Source of the DNA: Gammaproteobacteria bacterium
GTDB taxonomy: Bacteria; Pseudomonadota; Gammaproteobacteria; Competibacterales; Competibacteraceae
Reading direction: 5' to 3'
Assembly (NCBI GenBank): GCA_024235035.1
Contig: JACKNE010000007.1
Location: 248,001-312,000, forward strand
Length of the DNA: 64,000 bases
Numbering within the stretch: position 1 is the stretch's first letter; each line of letters begins with the position of its first letter. The notes beneath the pieces are model-generated. The model was not told the origin of the DNA, made no database searches, and saw only the letters and a list, made by a program, of their open reading frames with translations. Position numbers and translations under genes: made by a program. Below are positions 26,950-34,788 of the stretch, one piece after another.

Positions 26950-27588
26950 TTCATTGGTGGCTCGACTGGGTTGAATAATTGAGTACACAACACGCTCTCT
27001 CAGAGCTTCAACTAGTGCGCTTCCTGACTTACCGCTAAGCGCATTTGGCAGATTGGTGGCTTGCACACATATTTCAAATAGATGTGTAAACATCTCATAT
27101 AGTGCCAACTCAAAGTTTGGGACGATCTGTTCGGCCGGCAGATGCTTTAAATAGGTTTTATCCGCAAAATAGCTGCCGCTAACTAAAAAATTGGCAGACT
27201 TGGACAACGCTGACTCAATGTAGCCTTCTTGATGTTTGAATACGTTGTTCAGCGCTCTGAATTGACGGGGGCGCTCAGCGAATCTAATTTGATTCAGCGG
27301 TTTCTTGAATGGCTCCCACTTGATACCCAAATGGCGATTGAGGCGAATAGAGAAGGTTTCTATCGCATTAGCTGTCAGGCCAACTAATGCTTCGATACCA
27401 ACTTGATTGATTATCATACCTGCGGCACCAAGCTCTTTTAAGTCAGATTTGCTAATTGGCGCCTCTGTGCCTTGATGAAAAAGCGGAATGGATTGAATTT
27501 CAGTTTCTTGACGAGATAGGCTGCTTCTGACCATTTCCAAGGCAAGAAGATCTCGATCAAGTTGTTGAACAACTGCGACCCAGTCCAT
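26944..27588 (-). CDS. Cassette-borne hypothetical protein
   Basis: About 214 residues from the ATG at 27588, eight bases after AAGGA; an ATG three codons upstream is possible. The protein looks soluble and helical, with no recognised catalytic motif. The segment RALNNVFKHQEG (near residue 115) loosely resembles the Arg/Asn...His block of HEPN-fold proteins, but that is a weak likeness. The stop codon lies within attC site 2, and the start follows attC site 3 by about 10-20 bases. Codon use is A+T-rich compared with the chromosome around it. Confidence 0.7.
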   Translation of the reverse strand: MDWVAVVQQLDRDLLALEMVRSSLSRQETEIQSIPLFHQGTEAPISKSDLKELGAAGMIINQVGIEALVGLTANAIETFSIRLNRHLGIKWEPFKKPLNQIRFAERPRQFRALNNVFKHQEGYIESALSKSANFLVSGSYFADKTYLKHLPAEQIVPNFELALYEMFTHLFEICVQATNLPNALSGKSGSALVEALRERVVYSIIQPSRATNES

Positions 27589-27606
27589 ATACTCCATCCT
27601 TATGAA

Positions 27607-27677
27607 AGCTAACGACGCGCTCTACGGCAATTTTGGAGCGCAGCGGAAAATTGTCCGGCAGCAGCGCTTTGTTATGC
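27607..27677 (-). repeat. attC site 3 (after the nuclease-like gene)
   Basis: Minus-strand reading: R'' GCATAAC, a long imperfect stem (AAGCGCTGCTGCCGG, then CAATTTT paired with AAAATTG, then CCG and GAGCGC), and R' GTTAGCT. The nuclease-like gene's TAA stop falls in R''. This is the clearest attC in the array. Confidence 0.9.
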
Positions 27678-28994
27678 ACTATTTCCACGATTTTCTAAGC
27701 TATTCTGAACTTGATCCGGCACAAACATCCTCTTTGGGGTTTGATCAAAAAAGCGAATATAAAATGCCGATGACATTTCACTTGGCCGAATTCTAACCCA
27801 AGGGTCTTCTAATTCATGCTGACTGAACTCCACAGGAATCCCAGGCTCAAATTCCTTTTCGTCTACTTTTAAATCCTCTGGGCCTATCTCTTGAATTTTG
27901 TACCCATTTGAATATATGTGAATGGCTTTCACCTTTTCTGCTAAGGATTTATTTGCGATCGGAAGAAACATTGCATCATCAAGGTCTTTAAGGCATATAG
28001 TTGGGAAGTACCTTATGAAACTATCTTTACTGTAAGAGATTGGAAGAAATTCAACTTCATTTCGACCTATTGATGAGGAGCTTCCTACTTGTTTATAGCG
28101 TTCATCCTCTTCGTCATCTATTTCATTTTCTGATTTTTTTTCAATATTAAGGTAACTTTCCCATTGACCTCCAGCTATACCGTGCTTGATGCCAGGTAAC
28201 TCAGGTGTAAAATCAGCATCCTTGTCACTTCTCATGCGGTTTGATTTGTCATAACTGCCAAATATTATTCCGAGTATCTTTTGCTTAGGCTCTTTTAGGT
28301 ATATAGAACAGAAAAGTCTGAAGTGCCCAATATCATCTGCAGAATATTTTTCTTTTAATTCAAATGAGAGCGTTAAATGATTTAACGGATCAGTTGACTC
28401 CTGCAGAAAAAGCAATCTATTCAAGGTTCCTTCTATCCTTTGGAATCCGGTAGAAATAACCGATTGGATATCATCACCCCATCGAGCGAAGAAACTCGCT
28501 TGCTCCTCTTCAGATAGTGTTATATTTAGGTATTGAAATCGTAATGAAAATCCATCTGGACTATCTAGAGTTATTCTTAGCCGTTCACGGTCAAGAATTT
28601 CGCAATGTGTGATACCCTGCTTTCTCGCCTTTTCAATAAGTGAATCTTTTTCTCCAACTGTAAGATTAATATTGGTGAAGAATACAAAAACACTCGGCTT
28701 TTTGTTCGCTTCAACAGCGCTATCTAGATCACTATAAAACTTTTCGATAATTGTTTTCTTCTGCTCTTTGGAGTCATTAGCCTGATTAACGAAACCGACC
28801 GCCCCATAGGTCAACAGCTCATCTCGAAATAATGCTTCTATATCCCTGCCGCCATCAGGGCCACCTCGTGGATGTCTTGGTCGGACATCAGAAAATCTTT
28901 TATCTATAGCTAAAACAGCCCTACACAATTGCTCTCTGTGCAACTGGTTGGTGTCCAAGAAGCTTTTTAGCCTTTCGTCAGTTTGATAGGGCAA
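27672..28994 (-). CDS. Predicted PD-(D/E)XK nuclease-domain protein, cassette-borne
   Basis: 440 residues from a TTG at 28994 with GGAG seven to eight bases upstream. The N-terminal domain has GGPDGGRDIEALF (residues 44-56) and a following strand GAVGFVNQAND (64-74) with lysines at 76, 79 and 80. This resembles the DGGRD...Q/K arrangement of restriction-endonuclease-fold proteins. Next come VFVFFTNINLT (103-113) and CEILDRERLRITLDSPDGF (near 132-150), seen in similar predicted nucleases. The C-terminal 250 residues are unassigned, with an acidic stretch (ENEIDDEEDERYK). No signal peptide. Located in an integron cassette, so a defence or stress role is plausible but unproven. Confidence 0.7.
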   Translation of the reverse strand: MPYQTDERLKSFLDTNQLHREQLCRAVLAIDKRFSDVRPRHPRGGPDGGRDIEALFRDELLTYGAVGFVNQANDSKEQKKTIIEKFYSDLDSAVEANKKPSVFVFFTNINLTVGEKDSLIEKARKQGITHCEILDRERLRITLDSPDGFSLRFQYLNITLSEEEQASFFARWGDDIQSVISTGFQRIEGTLNRLLFLQESTDPLNHLTLSFELKEKYSADDIGHFRLFCSIYLKEPKQKILGIIFGSYDKSNRMRSDKDADFTPELPGIKHGIAGGQWESYLNIEKKSENEIDDEEDERYKQVGSSSSIGRNEVEFLPISYSKDSFIRYFPTICLKDLDDAMFLPIANKSLAEKVKAIHIYSNGYKIQEIGPEDLKVDEKEFEPGIPVEFSQHELEDPWVRIRPSEMSSAFYIRFFDQTPKRMFVPDQVQNSLENRGNSA

Positions 28995-28995
28995 T

Positions 28996-29070
28996 TTCTA
29001 ACTCCGAACTATTAGTGCATAACAAGTAATTATGCGGTTTCTGCATAACTCCACGATGGTCGTGTTATAC
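28996..29070 (-). repeat. Degenerate cassette boundary upstream of the array
   Basis: Minus-strand GTATAAC (29064-29070) and GTTAGAA (28996-29002) bracket a segment with GCATAA/TTATGC repeats and a CACGA...TCGTG mini-palindrome. GTTAGAA is in the place expected for an R' box just before the nuclease-like gene, but the arms do not fold as cleanly as in the other three sites. Confidence 0.4.
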
Positions 29071-29371
29071 GGCAAGTGCTATCGTGACCTGACCAATAGG
29101 CAGGCGCTAAATCCAGAGATTACAACCTCTGCATCCCGATCCATCTGCCTACGTGGGGTAATCAGCGTAGTGAAATTCACTGTCACAAAACAACCAGTTA
29201 TTTCGTCGTCTTTTCCAGAAAATTGACGACGAATAAGGACATGGAATCTCATCCAATCGCCACGAGAACGTCACAAACAAGATAGTGCCGTAAAGATAAT
29301 CTCCCATTTCCACCGATCCTATCGATCAAGGATGGGAGATGTTTTTCAGAGCCTAGAAATGTGGGTAAAGG
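29071..29371. other. Intergenic stretch between cassette array and anti-sigma gene
   Basis: About 300 bp. It holds a hairpin with 9-bp arms TTCGTCGTC and GACGACGAA (29202-29233) and a terminator-like stem near 29299. A 64-codon plus-strand frame from 29032 has no recognisable product and crosses the cassette boundary, so it is not called. Confidence 0.5.
29299..29346. terminator. Stem-loop after the ECF/anti-sigma operon
   Basis: ATCTCCCAT (29299-29307) and ATGGGAGAT (29332-29340) form a 9-bp stem. GTTTTT follows on the plus strand; on the minus strand, where it lies 26 bp after the anti-sigma stop, the tail is TTATCTTTA. Direction is uncertain. Confidence 0.4.
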
Positions 29372-29926
29372 TCAACCAAGCAATTCGGGACGCAACTCGC
29401 TGCGCAGGAACACCACGCCACCGTTGCGACTGGAAAGCGTGGCGTGCTGTGAGCCTGGCAAGGCGGCGTGATAGTCGCCGACGGTGTACTGACGGTCGCC
29501 GATGGTCATGTCTCCTTCCAGAAGCAGGCATTCCTCCAACGAGCTGTGCGCATGGGCAGGGATTCGCCCACCGGGCGCCAACCGCAACAGAAAAGATTGG
29601 AACCCGGCCTTGCGATCCACCATCAGCAGTTTGATCTCCACACCGGGCGCCAAAATACGCCATTCGCCTTCCTGAGCCCGCACGGTGACGGTATGGGGAG
29701 GAGTCTGCGCATCCAATGCCGCTTCGATCGCTTCCCAAACCGCAGCACGCGGCGTCGCTTCCGGCAGAGCGACCGCTAGCGGGGTCAAACGCCGTTCCCA
29801 GGCGGCCACCTGCTGGCGCAGAACCGGGTCTTGAGACAAGATCGCTTCAAATTCGGCCAATTCCGGATCGCCGAGTGTGCCCAACACATAGTCACCGGCT
29901 AGTTGTTCCGCCTCATTCCGCTTCAT
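29372..29926 (-). CDS. Cupin-domain (ChrR-like) anti-sigma factor
   Basis: 184 residues from the ATG at 29926, which overlaps the sigma factor's stop (ATGA). The N-terminal 85 residues are a helical anti-sigma domain (AEQLAGDYVLGTLGDPELAEFE) without the HxxxCxxC zinc motif. The C-terminal cupin (about 95-175) has AHAHSSLEECLLLEGDM, supplying the His, His and Glu metal ligands of ChrR-type cupins, and YHAALPGSQHATLSS. Such proteins hold an ECF sigma factor inactive until an oxidant or other signal is sensed through the cupin. The signal here is unknown. Confidence 0.85.
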   Translation of the reverse strand: MKRNEAEQLAGDYVLGTLGDPELAEFEAILSQDPVLRQQVAAWERRLTPLAVALPEATPRAAVWEAIEAALDAQTPPHTVTVRAQEGEWRILAPGVEIKLLMVDRKAGFQSFLLRLAPGGRIPAHAHSSLEECLLLEGDMTIGDRQYTVGDYHAALPGSQHATLSSRNGGVVFLRSELRPELLG

Positions 29927-30507
29927 GTTTCCAGGCATCCCTTAAGTTGCAACAAACCGCGTCGCACCCAGCTTTTGACCGTGCCGAGTGGCGTTTGCAA
30001 GCGTGTCGCCAGTTCTTCATGACTGAAGCCGTGGAAGAAGGCCAGCCCGATCATGCGGGCTTGGTCCGACGGCAATCGCCGCAAGCACTCCTGGATGGCA
30101 TGGGCGATCGGGTCCATGGAGTCCAGGGCCTGGGGATCAGGCGCTTGCAGCGCCTCCTCGGCCAGCGGCTCGGCGCCGGTTTCCAGCGCCCGTCGGCGCC
30201 GCTGGCGTAGGAATTCGATTGCTCGATGACGGACGATCGCCATCAGCCAGACCAATGCCGGTGCACGCCCAGCTTGATACTGGCCGGCGGTGCGCCAGAT
30301 GGCCAGATAGCTTTCCTGCAGAATGTCTTCGGCCACCTCCGGTTGGCGGGTGAGTGCGAGCGCAATGGCGTAAAACCGGCGATGGGTGAGCCGGTACAAC
30401 GCGGCGAACGCTTGGCGGTCGCCGCTGGCGGTGGCCGCCAGCAGGTCTTCAAGGGATGCCGTGGGCGCAGATTCGGTGGAGGAGGAGGGTTGGGTGGCCA
30501 GATTCAC
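29923..30507 (-). CDS. ECF-type RNA polymerase sigma factor
   Basis: 194 residues from a GTG at 30507 (VNLATQPSSS); the frame can be extended to a TTG at 30609 but the extra residues are not family-like. Region 2 (AFAALYRLTHRRFYAIALAL ... AEDILQESYLAIW) and region 4 (RLPSDQARMIGLAFFHGFS ... LGTVKSWVRRGLLQLK) are clear; there is no region 1 or 3, as in ECF factors. Translationally coupled to its anti-sigma factor. The adjacent same-strand HupE-TPR-DUF4331 operon ends about 120 bp upstream and is a candidate target. Confidence 0.93.
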   Translation of the reverse strand: MNLATQPSSSTESAPTASLEDLLAATASGDRQAFAALYRLTHRRFYAIALALTRQPEVAEDILQESYLAIWRTAGQYQAGRAPALVWLMAIVRHRAIEFLRQRRRRALETGAEPLAEEALQAPDPQALDSMDPIAHAIQECLRRLPSDQARMIGLAFFHGFSHEELATRLQTPLGTVKSWVRRGLLQLKGCLET

Positions 30508-30625
30508 AGCATGCTGCCTGTTCCCGGTGAGCGTGGGCGGAAATTTTAGCGATGACCGCCGCTGACGACAATGACTGTGATCGATGATCGTCACAATCGA
30601 AGCAGTCAAGCGCGTGTCATCGATC

Positions 30626-31795
30626 CTAGCTTCCTCCTAATGGAGTCAGCAGTTTGAGGTTCAAGCTGCGTTCCAGACACCAAACCAGCGCCACTGCGGC
30701 GACCATCGCCGAGCCCACCGGCAACGCCAAACGCCGATAGAACCAGGTTCGCCGAATCAGAAAAGTGAACGGCAACATGATGGCAACGATCGTCAGTTGT
30801 CCGGTTTCCACACCTAGGTTAAAGCCGGCCAGCGCCAGCGCCAGCGCATCGCTGGGCAATCCCAAATCCTGCAACACGCTGGCGAAACCGAAGCCGTGAA
30901 TCAATCCCAGCGTGAACGCCAGCACCCAGCGTCGGGCTTTGACCAGCGGAAACAGGTTGTTGAGCGCCGCCAGCACCACGGTGAAAGCGATGGTCGATTC
31001 CACCAGTCGTCCGGGTAGATTGACCACACTCAGCACCGCTAGGCTCAGCGTCAGCGAATGGGCCAAGGTGAAGGCGGTCACGATGCCAGCAGTTTCCAAG
31101 ACGACTGGACGTAGGGCGGCGGCAGGTCGCCAGCGGCCATTTTCCCACCACAGCACCGAGGGCAACAGCAGCGCTAGCAGAAACAAGATATGGTCGAAAC
31201 CGATCCAGATATGCCACACGCCTTCTACCCAGTAACTGACGAATGGTCGCCAGCTACCGCCGCCGGGCGCGGTGTCCAACACGTACTGGGATTGCTCCGG
31301 CGCCAACACGACGCTAGTCACGCCCGTGGGTCGGTTGACCTGCAATAACCCTCGATGCGAAGGATCGAGCGCGAAGAACAGCCGGTAATCCAAGGTGGCT
31401 GCCTCTGCCGCCGGACAGTCCAAGGCGACATCGAGCACGGCATAAGCGCCGTCACTGTGCTGGACGACCTGCACCGCTCCAGGCCGGGAAACACAGGCCG
31501 TCTCACCGGTGCGCAGACTCAGATGCTCCAGCGCGTAGTTCACCACGGCGGTTTCCCGCGCCTGCAATTCGCCCCAGGTGATGGCGCCGTCGCCATCGCG
31601 GTCCAGTCCCAGCGCATACTCCAGATCGCGCAGCGCAATGTCCCAACGCAGCTGCCAGCCGCCTTCTCGCGGCGTCAAGCGGAGATAGCTGTCGCTGGGT
31701 TTGTGGGCGAACGCTGGCCAAGCGCCTAGCAGCAGCAAGACCAGGGTGGCCGACAGTATCAGAGGAACCCACCACCGATGCAATTTCTCGATCAT
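30626..31795 (-). CDS. HupE/UreJ family membrane protein
   Basis: 389 residues. A signal-like N-terminus ends at AFA/HKPSDSYLRL and is followed by a periplasmic domain of about 170 residues containing an EF-hand-like loop, DRDGDGAITWGE (near residues 65-76). The C-terminal half has about seven helices with the HupE/UreJ signature WHIWIGFDHILFLLALLL and FTLAHSLTLSLAVL, then LGLIHGFGFASVL. HupE/UreJ proteins are proposed nickel or cobalt permeases, but this extended type is uncharacterised. It overlaps the TPR gene by 4 bp. Last gene of the DUF4331 operon. Confidence 0.85.
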   Translation of the reverse strand: MIEKLHRWWVPLILSATLVLLLLGAWPAFAHKPSDSYLRLTPREGGWQLRWDIALRDLEYALGLDRDGDGAITWGELQARETAVVNYALEHLSLRTGETACVSRPGAVQVVQHSDGAYAVLDVALDCPAAEAATLDYRLFFALDPSHRGLLQVNRPTGVTSVVLAPEQSQYVLDTAPGGGSWRPFVSYWVEGVWHIWIGFDHILFLLALLLPSVLWWENGRWRPAAALRPVVLETAGIVTAFTLAHSLTLSLAVLSVVNLPGRLVESTIAFTVVLAALNNLFPLVKARRWVLAFTLGLIHGFGFASVLQDLGLPSDALALALAGFNLGVETGQLTIVAIMLPFTFLIRRTWFYRRLALPVGSAMVAAVALVWCLERSLNLKLLTPLGGS

Positions 31796-32976
31796 GACTT
31801 GAGCTCCTGCAAGCGCTGGCTTAGTTTGGCCAGTCGTTCATCTTCTAGGCGCACCCGCTCCAACCAGTCCAGAACCTCGCGCGCCGCTTCGGGCTGGCTG
31901 GCGGCCAGCGCTGCTTCTAGCAGCAACCGGGCGTCCTGGGGTTCGCGTTGGCCCTGCGCCCAGTTCTGCCGCGCCAACGTCAATGCCTCCGGCGCTTGCT
32001 GGCGCAAATCCAGTCGCAACCGGGCTTCGGTGGCGAAATGAGCGCCATCGCCGCGCTGACGGGCGGCGGCGAAACGCGCCTCCAGTACTTCGGTATGGTG
32101 TTGCCAAACGGTATCGTCCAGTCGCCGTTCCGCCAAGGCCAGCCGTAACAACAGGTTGTCGGCGCTTTGCTCATCCTGGAGCAGTGCGCGCACCTCAGCA
32201 GGACGCTGTTGGTCGAGTAGGAAATCCGCATAAGCGCCGAGCAGATAGACGTTGCGTTGCCCTAGCTCCAAAGCAGCACGAAAATGGGTCTCGGCGGCTG
32301 AGGCATCACCGCGCTGTTCAGCGATTTCCGCCAGTACGGTCAACGCCCATTGCCGTTCTTCGGGGCTGGCGGCAAAATTGCCGGCTAGCGCCTGACTCAA
32401 GCTGCGGTAGGCCACTGCAGCTTGCCCACCTCGGCTGGCCGCACCGCTCCAACAGGTGACGAACGATAACGAAACTGCTCTGCGCCGCAGCGCCAGGCAG
32501 CTTTGCAAGGCGGCGATCGGCTCGCCCTGCACCTGCTGGATAACCGCTTGGATCAGCCAAGCTTGTGGATGACGAGGTTGCACCGCCAGCACCTGACGCA
32601 GATCGGCCAGCGCTCCAGCGAAATCATGGCGATTCTGACGCAGCACCGCTCGCAGTAGCAGGACCTCGGGCGGCGGCGGGTCCTGATCCCACCACGGCGC
32701 CAGCGCGGCTTGAGCGTAGCCGGTGTAACGAGGATCACCCTCGGCGCGGCCGATGGCTAGATTGCGGCGCGCCACCTGGAGCGCCAACGCTAGATCATCT
32801 GGCCGGGTCGCCAATTGGCGGCGCAGTTCCTGCAATTCCTGCATCTGCGGATCAGCGATGCTGCGCGGCAACGTCTCCAGAACCTGCTGAGGATCGGCAG
32901 GCGTGAACGGGGCCGCCAGCACCGGGTTGGCGATGCTCAGCCACACACATGCCTGAACGGCCAGCAGTGGTTTCAT
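31792..32976 (-). CDS. Periplasmic tetratricopeptide-repeat protein
   Basis: 394 residues from the ATG at 32976 (MKPLLAVQACVWLSIANPVL), five bases after GAGAG; two upstream in-frame ATGs (32988 and 33000) are possible. The signal peptide ends near LAA/PF. The mature protein is a solenoid of TPR-like helix pairs (ALADLRQVLAVQPRHPQAWL, AAETHFRAALELGQRNVYL). It lies between the DUF4331 gene, 6-30 bp upstream, and the HupE-like gene, which it overlaps. A scaffold role for these partners is inferred. Confidence 0.8.
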   Translation of the reverse strand: MKPLLAVQACVWLSIANPVLAAPFTPADPQQVLETLPRSIADPQMQELQELRRQLATRPDDLALALQVARRNLAIGRAEGDPRYTGYAQAALAPWWDQDPPPPEVLLLRAVLRQNRHDFAGALADLRQVLAVQPRHPQAWLIQAVIQQVQGEPIAALQSCLALRRRAVSLSFVTCWSGAASRGGQAAVAYRSLSQALAGNFAASPEERQWALTVLAEIAEQRGDASAAETHFRAALELGQRNVYLLGAYADFLLDQQRPAEVRALLQDEQSADNLLLRLALAERRLDDTVWQHHTEVLEARFAAARQRGDGAHFATEARLRLDLRQQAPEALTLARQNWAQGQREPQDARLLLEAALAASQPEAAREVLDWLERVRLEDERLAKLSQRLQELKS

Positions 32977-33006
32977 GATGGCTCTCATGCCTGGGCTCAT
33001 TGCTGA

Positions 33007-34563
33007 TCAATCCAGGGGACAGAGGCCTTCGCAGCCTGACTCGCCTGGATCGACATGGCGGCTGTCACGACCGGAATGCGCCAGACCGAGATAGGGGAAG
33101 CTCTCGCGATAGGGCACATCGTTGACATTGACGCCATCGCCGATCCGGTTGTGTGGGAATCCGGCGAAAGCGCCACCGGCCAACACGCCGACCACGGCGC
33201 GTGCGGCGATATCGGTCACGTCGTCCGACAGGCGGCGACCATTCGGAAAACCAGCGGGATCGCCCGCCAGTAAGCCCAGGCGTTTGCGCTGCGCCGCTGG
33301 CGTCGGCGGCACCCCTGTATTCAGGCGCAACAAGTCGGCGACCGGACCCGCCGGCGTGCCGGAAGCGGCAATCGGCGGCGCGTAGGTTACCAGCGGCAAC
33401 AGATCGGTGCGCGGCGAGGCTGGAATCGGCAACGCTTCGGCATAGATGGCGTTCAACACCCGCGCCAGCAGCGGGTCCAGAGCATAATCGGCAAATTGGG
33501 CGTCGTCCTTGGGCTGACTCATGCTGAATTTGTCCTTGTCGCCGGTACCGATGAGCAATTCGTTGAACAGCGGATTGCCCATGCGCTGGATCTGGGTCAG
33601 ACGCTCCGACAATCGAGCCGGTTGGCCGGGACGACGGTAAGCCTTGACCCGTGGTCGCGAGGTCGTGCCCCAAGCGCCGAGAGTAGCCAGCGGTTCATCG
33701 GCGGCGTGCATGTGGCCATCATGGGTCAATAGCGTGATGGGTACTTCGATGGCGATGGCGTTGACGTTGAAACCAGCTACATCGTCGGGTGCAAAATTGC
33801 GGTGATCATCGGCATCTTGCGCATCGCTGAGCACGCCGCGAATGCCGGAGCCGTTGGCCAGGGCGCGAAAGTTCAGCGAATCGAAAGTTGCGCCTAGATC
33901 GATCCAAAACGGATCATCCACCGTACCGGCGAACACCCGAATACCATTGCCCAGAGGATAGATGCCTTGCTCCACCAAGCCGGCATAGTCGGGCATGGTG
34001 CGCGATCCAACATGAGTCGGTGTGGCGATGAGTCCCTCGGCCAGGTCAGCGCGCTGTTTGCCTTGCACCAGGGTCACCGTGTAGCGTTGGCGCAAACTGA
34101 GTCCCTCGGAGCCGGGACCGTCCAAGGCAGTGATCGCTGGCGGAATCAACAGCGTTCCCGGCGACACCGGCGCCGGAGAGTTGGCGGGTGCGGTTATGCC
34201 GTTGCCTGCGCCTACGAAACCGGTAAACACGCTGGGTGCGCGAATTTCGGTGGTGAAACGAAACTCGAAACTCAGATCCGCCACGGCGTCATGATCGTTG
34301 TCGATGTGAATGGCGTACAGAATTTCCGGATCGAAAGGGAAATAGTTAGGGCCATTGCTGGGCTCCAGCAATGGATCGATATCCAGGATGAAAGTCACCT
34401 TGCTGGGATCGTCATAGCTGACGAAGGCGTAGAAGTCGGTGATATCCGCCTTGGGATCGAGCGCGGTGAGCGGTGCCTCACGGTGATTGGCGGCGTGACC
34501 GGCGGTGGTGATCGCCAAGGTCAAGGCTAAGCCTAAACCGGTGTGGATCAAGGTGCGGGGCAT
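33007..34563 (-). CDS. DUF4331 secreted protein
   Basis: 518 residues. The signal peptide is cleaved near ITTAGHA/AN, and the mature N-terminus starts NHREAPLTALDPKADITDFY, the DUF4331 hallmark. Further blocks PNYFPFDPEILYAIHIDNDH and NDVPYRESFPYLGLAHSGR near the C-terminus fit the family, which has no known activity. The many Asp and His residues could bind metal. First gene of the three-gene operon with TPR and HupE/UreJ proteins, an arrangement that recurs with ECF/ChrR regulators in several proteobacteria (from memory). Confidence 0.88.
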   Translation of the reverse strand: MPRTLIHTGLGLALTLAITTAGHAANHREAPLTALDPKADITDFYAFVSYDDPSKVTFILDIDPLLEPSNGPNYFPFDPEILYAIHIDNDHDAVADLSFEFRFTTEIRAPSVFTGFVGAGNGITAPANSPAPVSPGTLLIPPAITALDGPGSEGLSLRQRYTVTLVQGKQRADLAEGLIATPTHVGSRTMPDYAGLVEQGIYPLGNGIRVFAGTVDDPFWIDLGATFDSLNFRALANGSGIRGVLSDAQDADDHRNFAPDDVAGFNVNAIAIEVPITLLTHDGHMHAADEPLATLGAWGTTSRPRVKAYRRPGQPARLSERLTQIQRMGNPLFNELLIGTGDKDKFSMSQPKDDAQFADYALDPLLARVLNAIYAEALPIPASPRTDLLPLVTYAPPIAASGTPAGPVADLLRLNTGVPPTPAAQRKRLGLLAGDPAGFPNGRRLSDDVTDIAARAVVGVLAGGAFAGFPHNRIGDGVNVNDVPYRESFPYLGLAHSGRDSRHVDPGESGCEGLCPLD

Positions 34564-34788
34564 GACAATCCTCCTTTAGGAAACCATGGATGAATGCGGC
34601 GGTGGTATTCATTGCTGAACGAAGTTCGCGTCGCTTCATGAATGGTTGCGTCGCTCAGGAGGCGTTTGGATGCAGGCGGCAAAAATAAAGGTCGCCAGCG
34701 CCCACGCAGTGGGTTTGCAACCGCATTTTGGCGCGCAATAAAGCTACACTGATAGGGAAAAGAAATTCCATTTGCCGGGAGATTGTTC

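Larger units (their letters stand above)
26435..29070 (-). mobile_element. Integrase-less integron cassette array (CALIN), three cassettes
   Basis: Three minus-strand genes alternate with three attC-like palindromes (27607-27677, 26882-26949 and 26435-26487). Each gene stop lies inside the R'' box of its own attC, and each gene start lies a few to about twenty bases after the R' box of the preceding site. The segment is much more A+T-rich than its neighbours and its genes share no function. No intI gene or attI site is visible next to it, so it fits a cluster of attC sites lacking an integrase. Cassettes here would need an outside promoter or their own. Confidence 0.82.

Noticed and set aside
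29032..29226. A 64-codon plus-strand gene next to the cassette array
   Set aside because: It starts inside a cassette boundary element, has no recognisable product or ribosome site, and runs through a hairpin.
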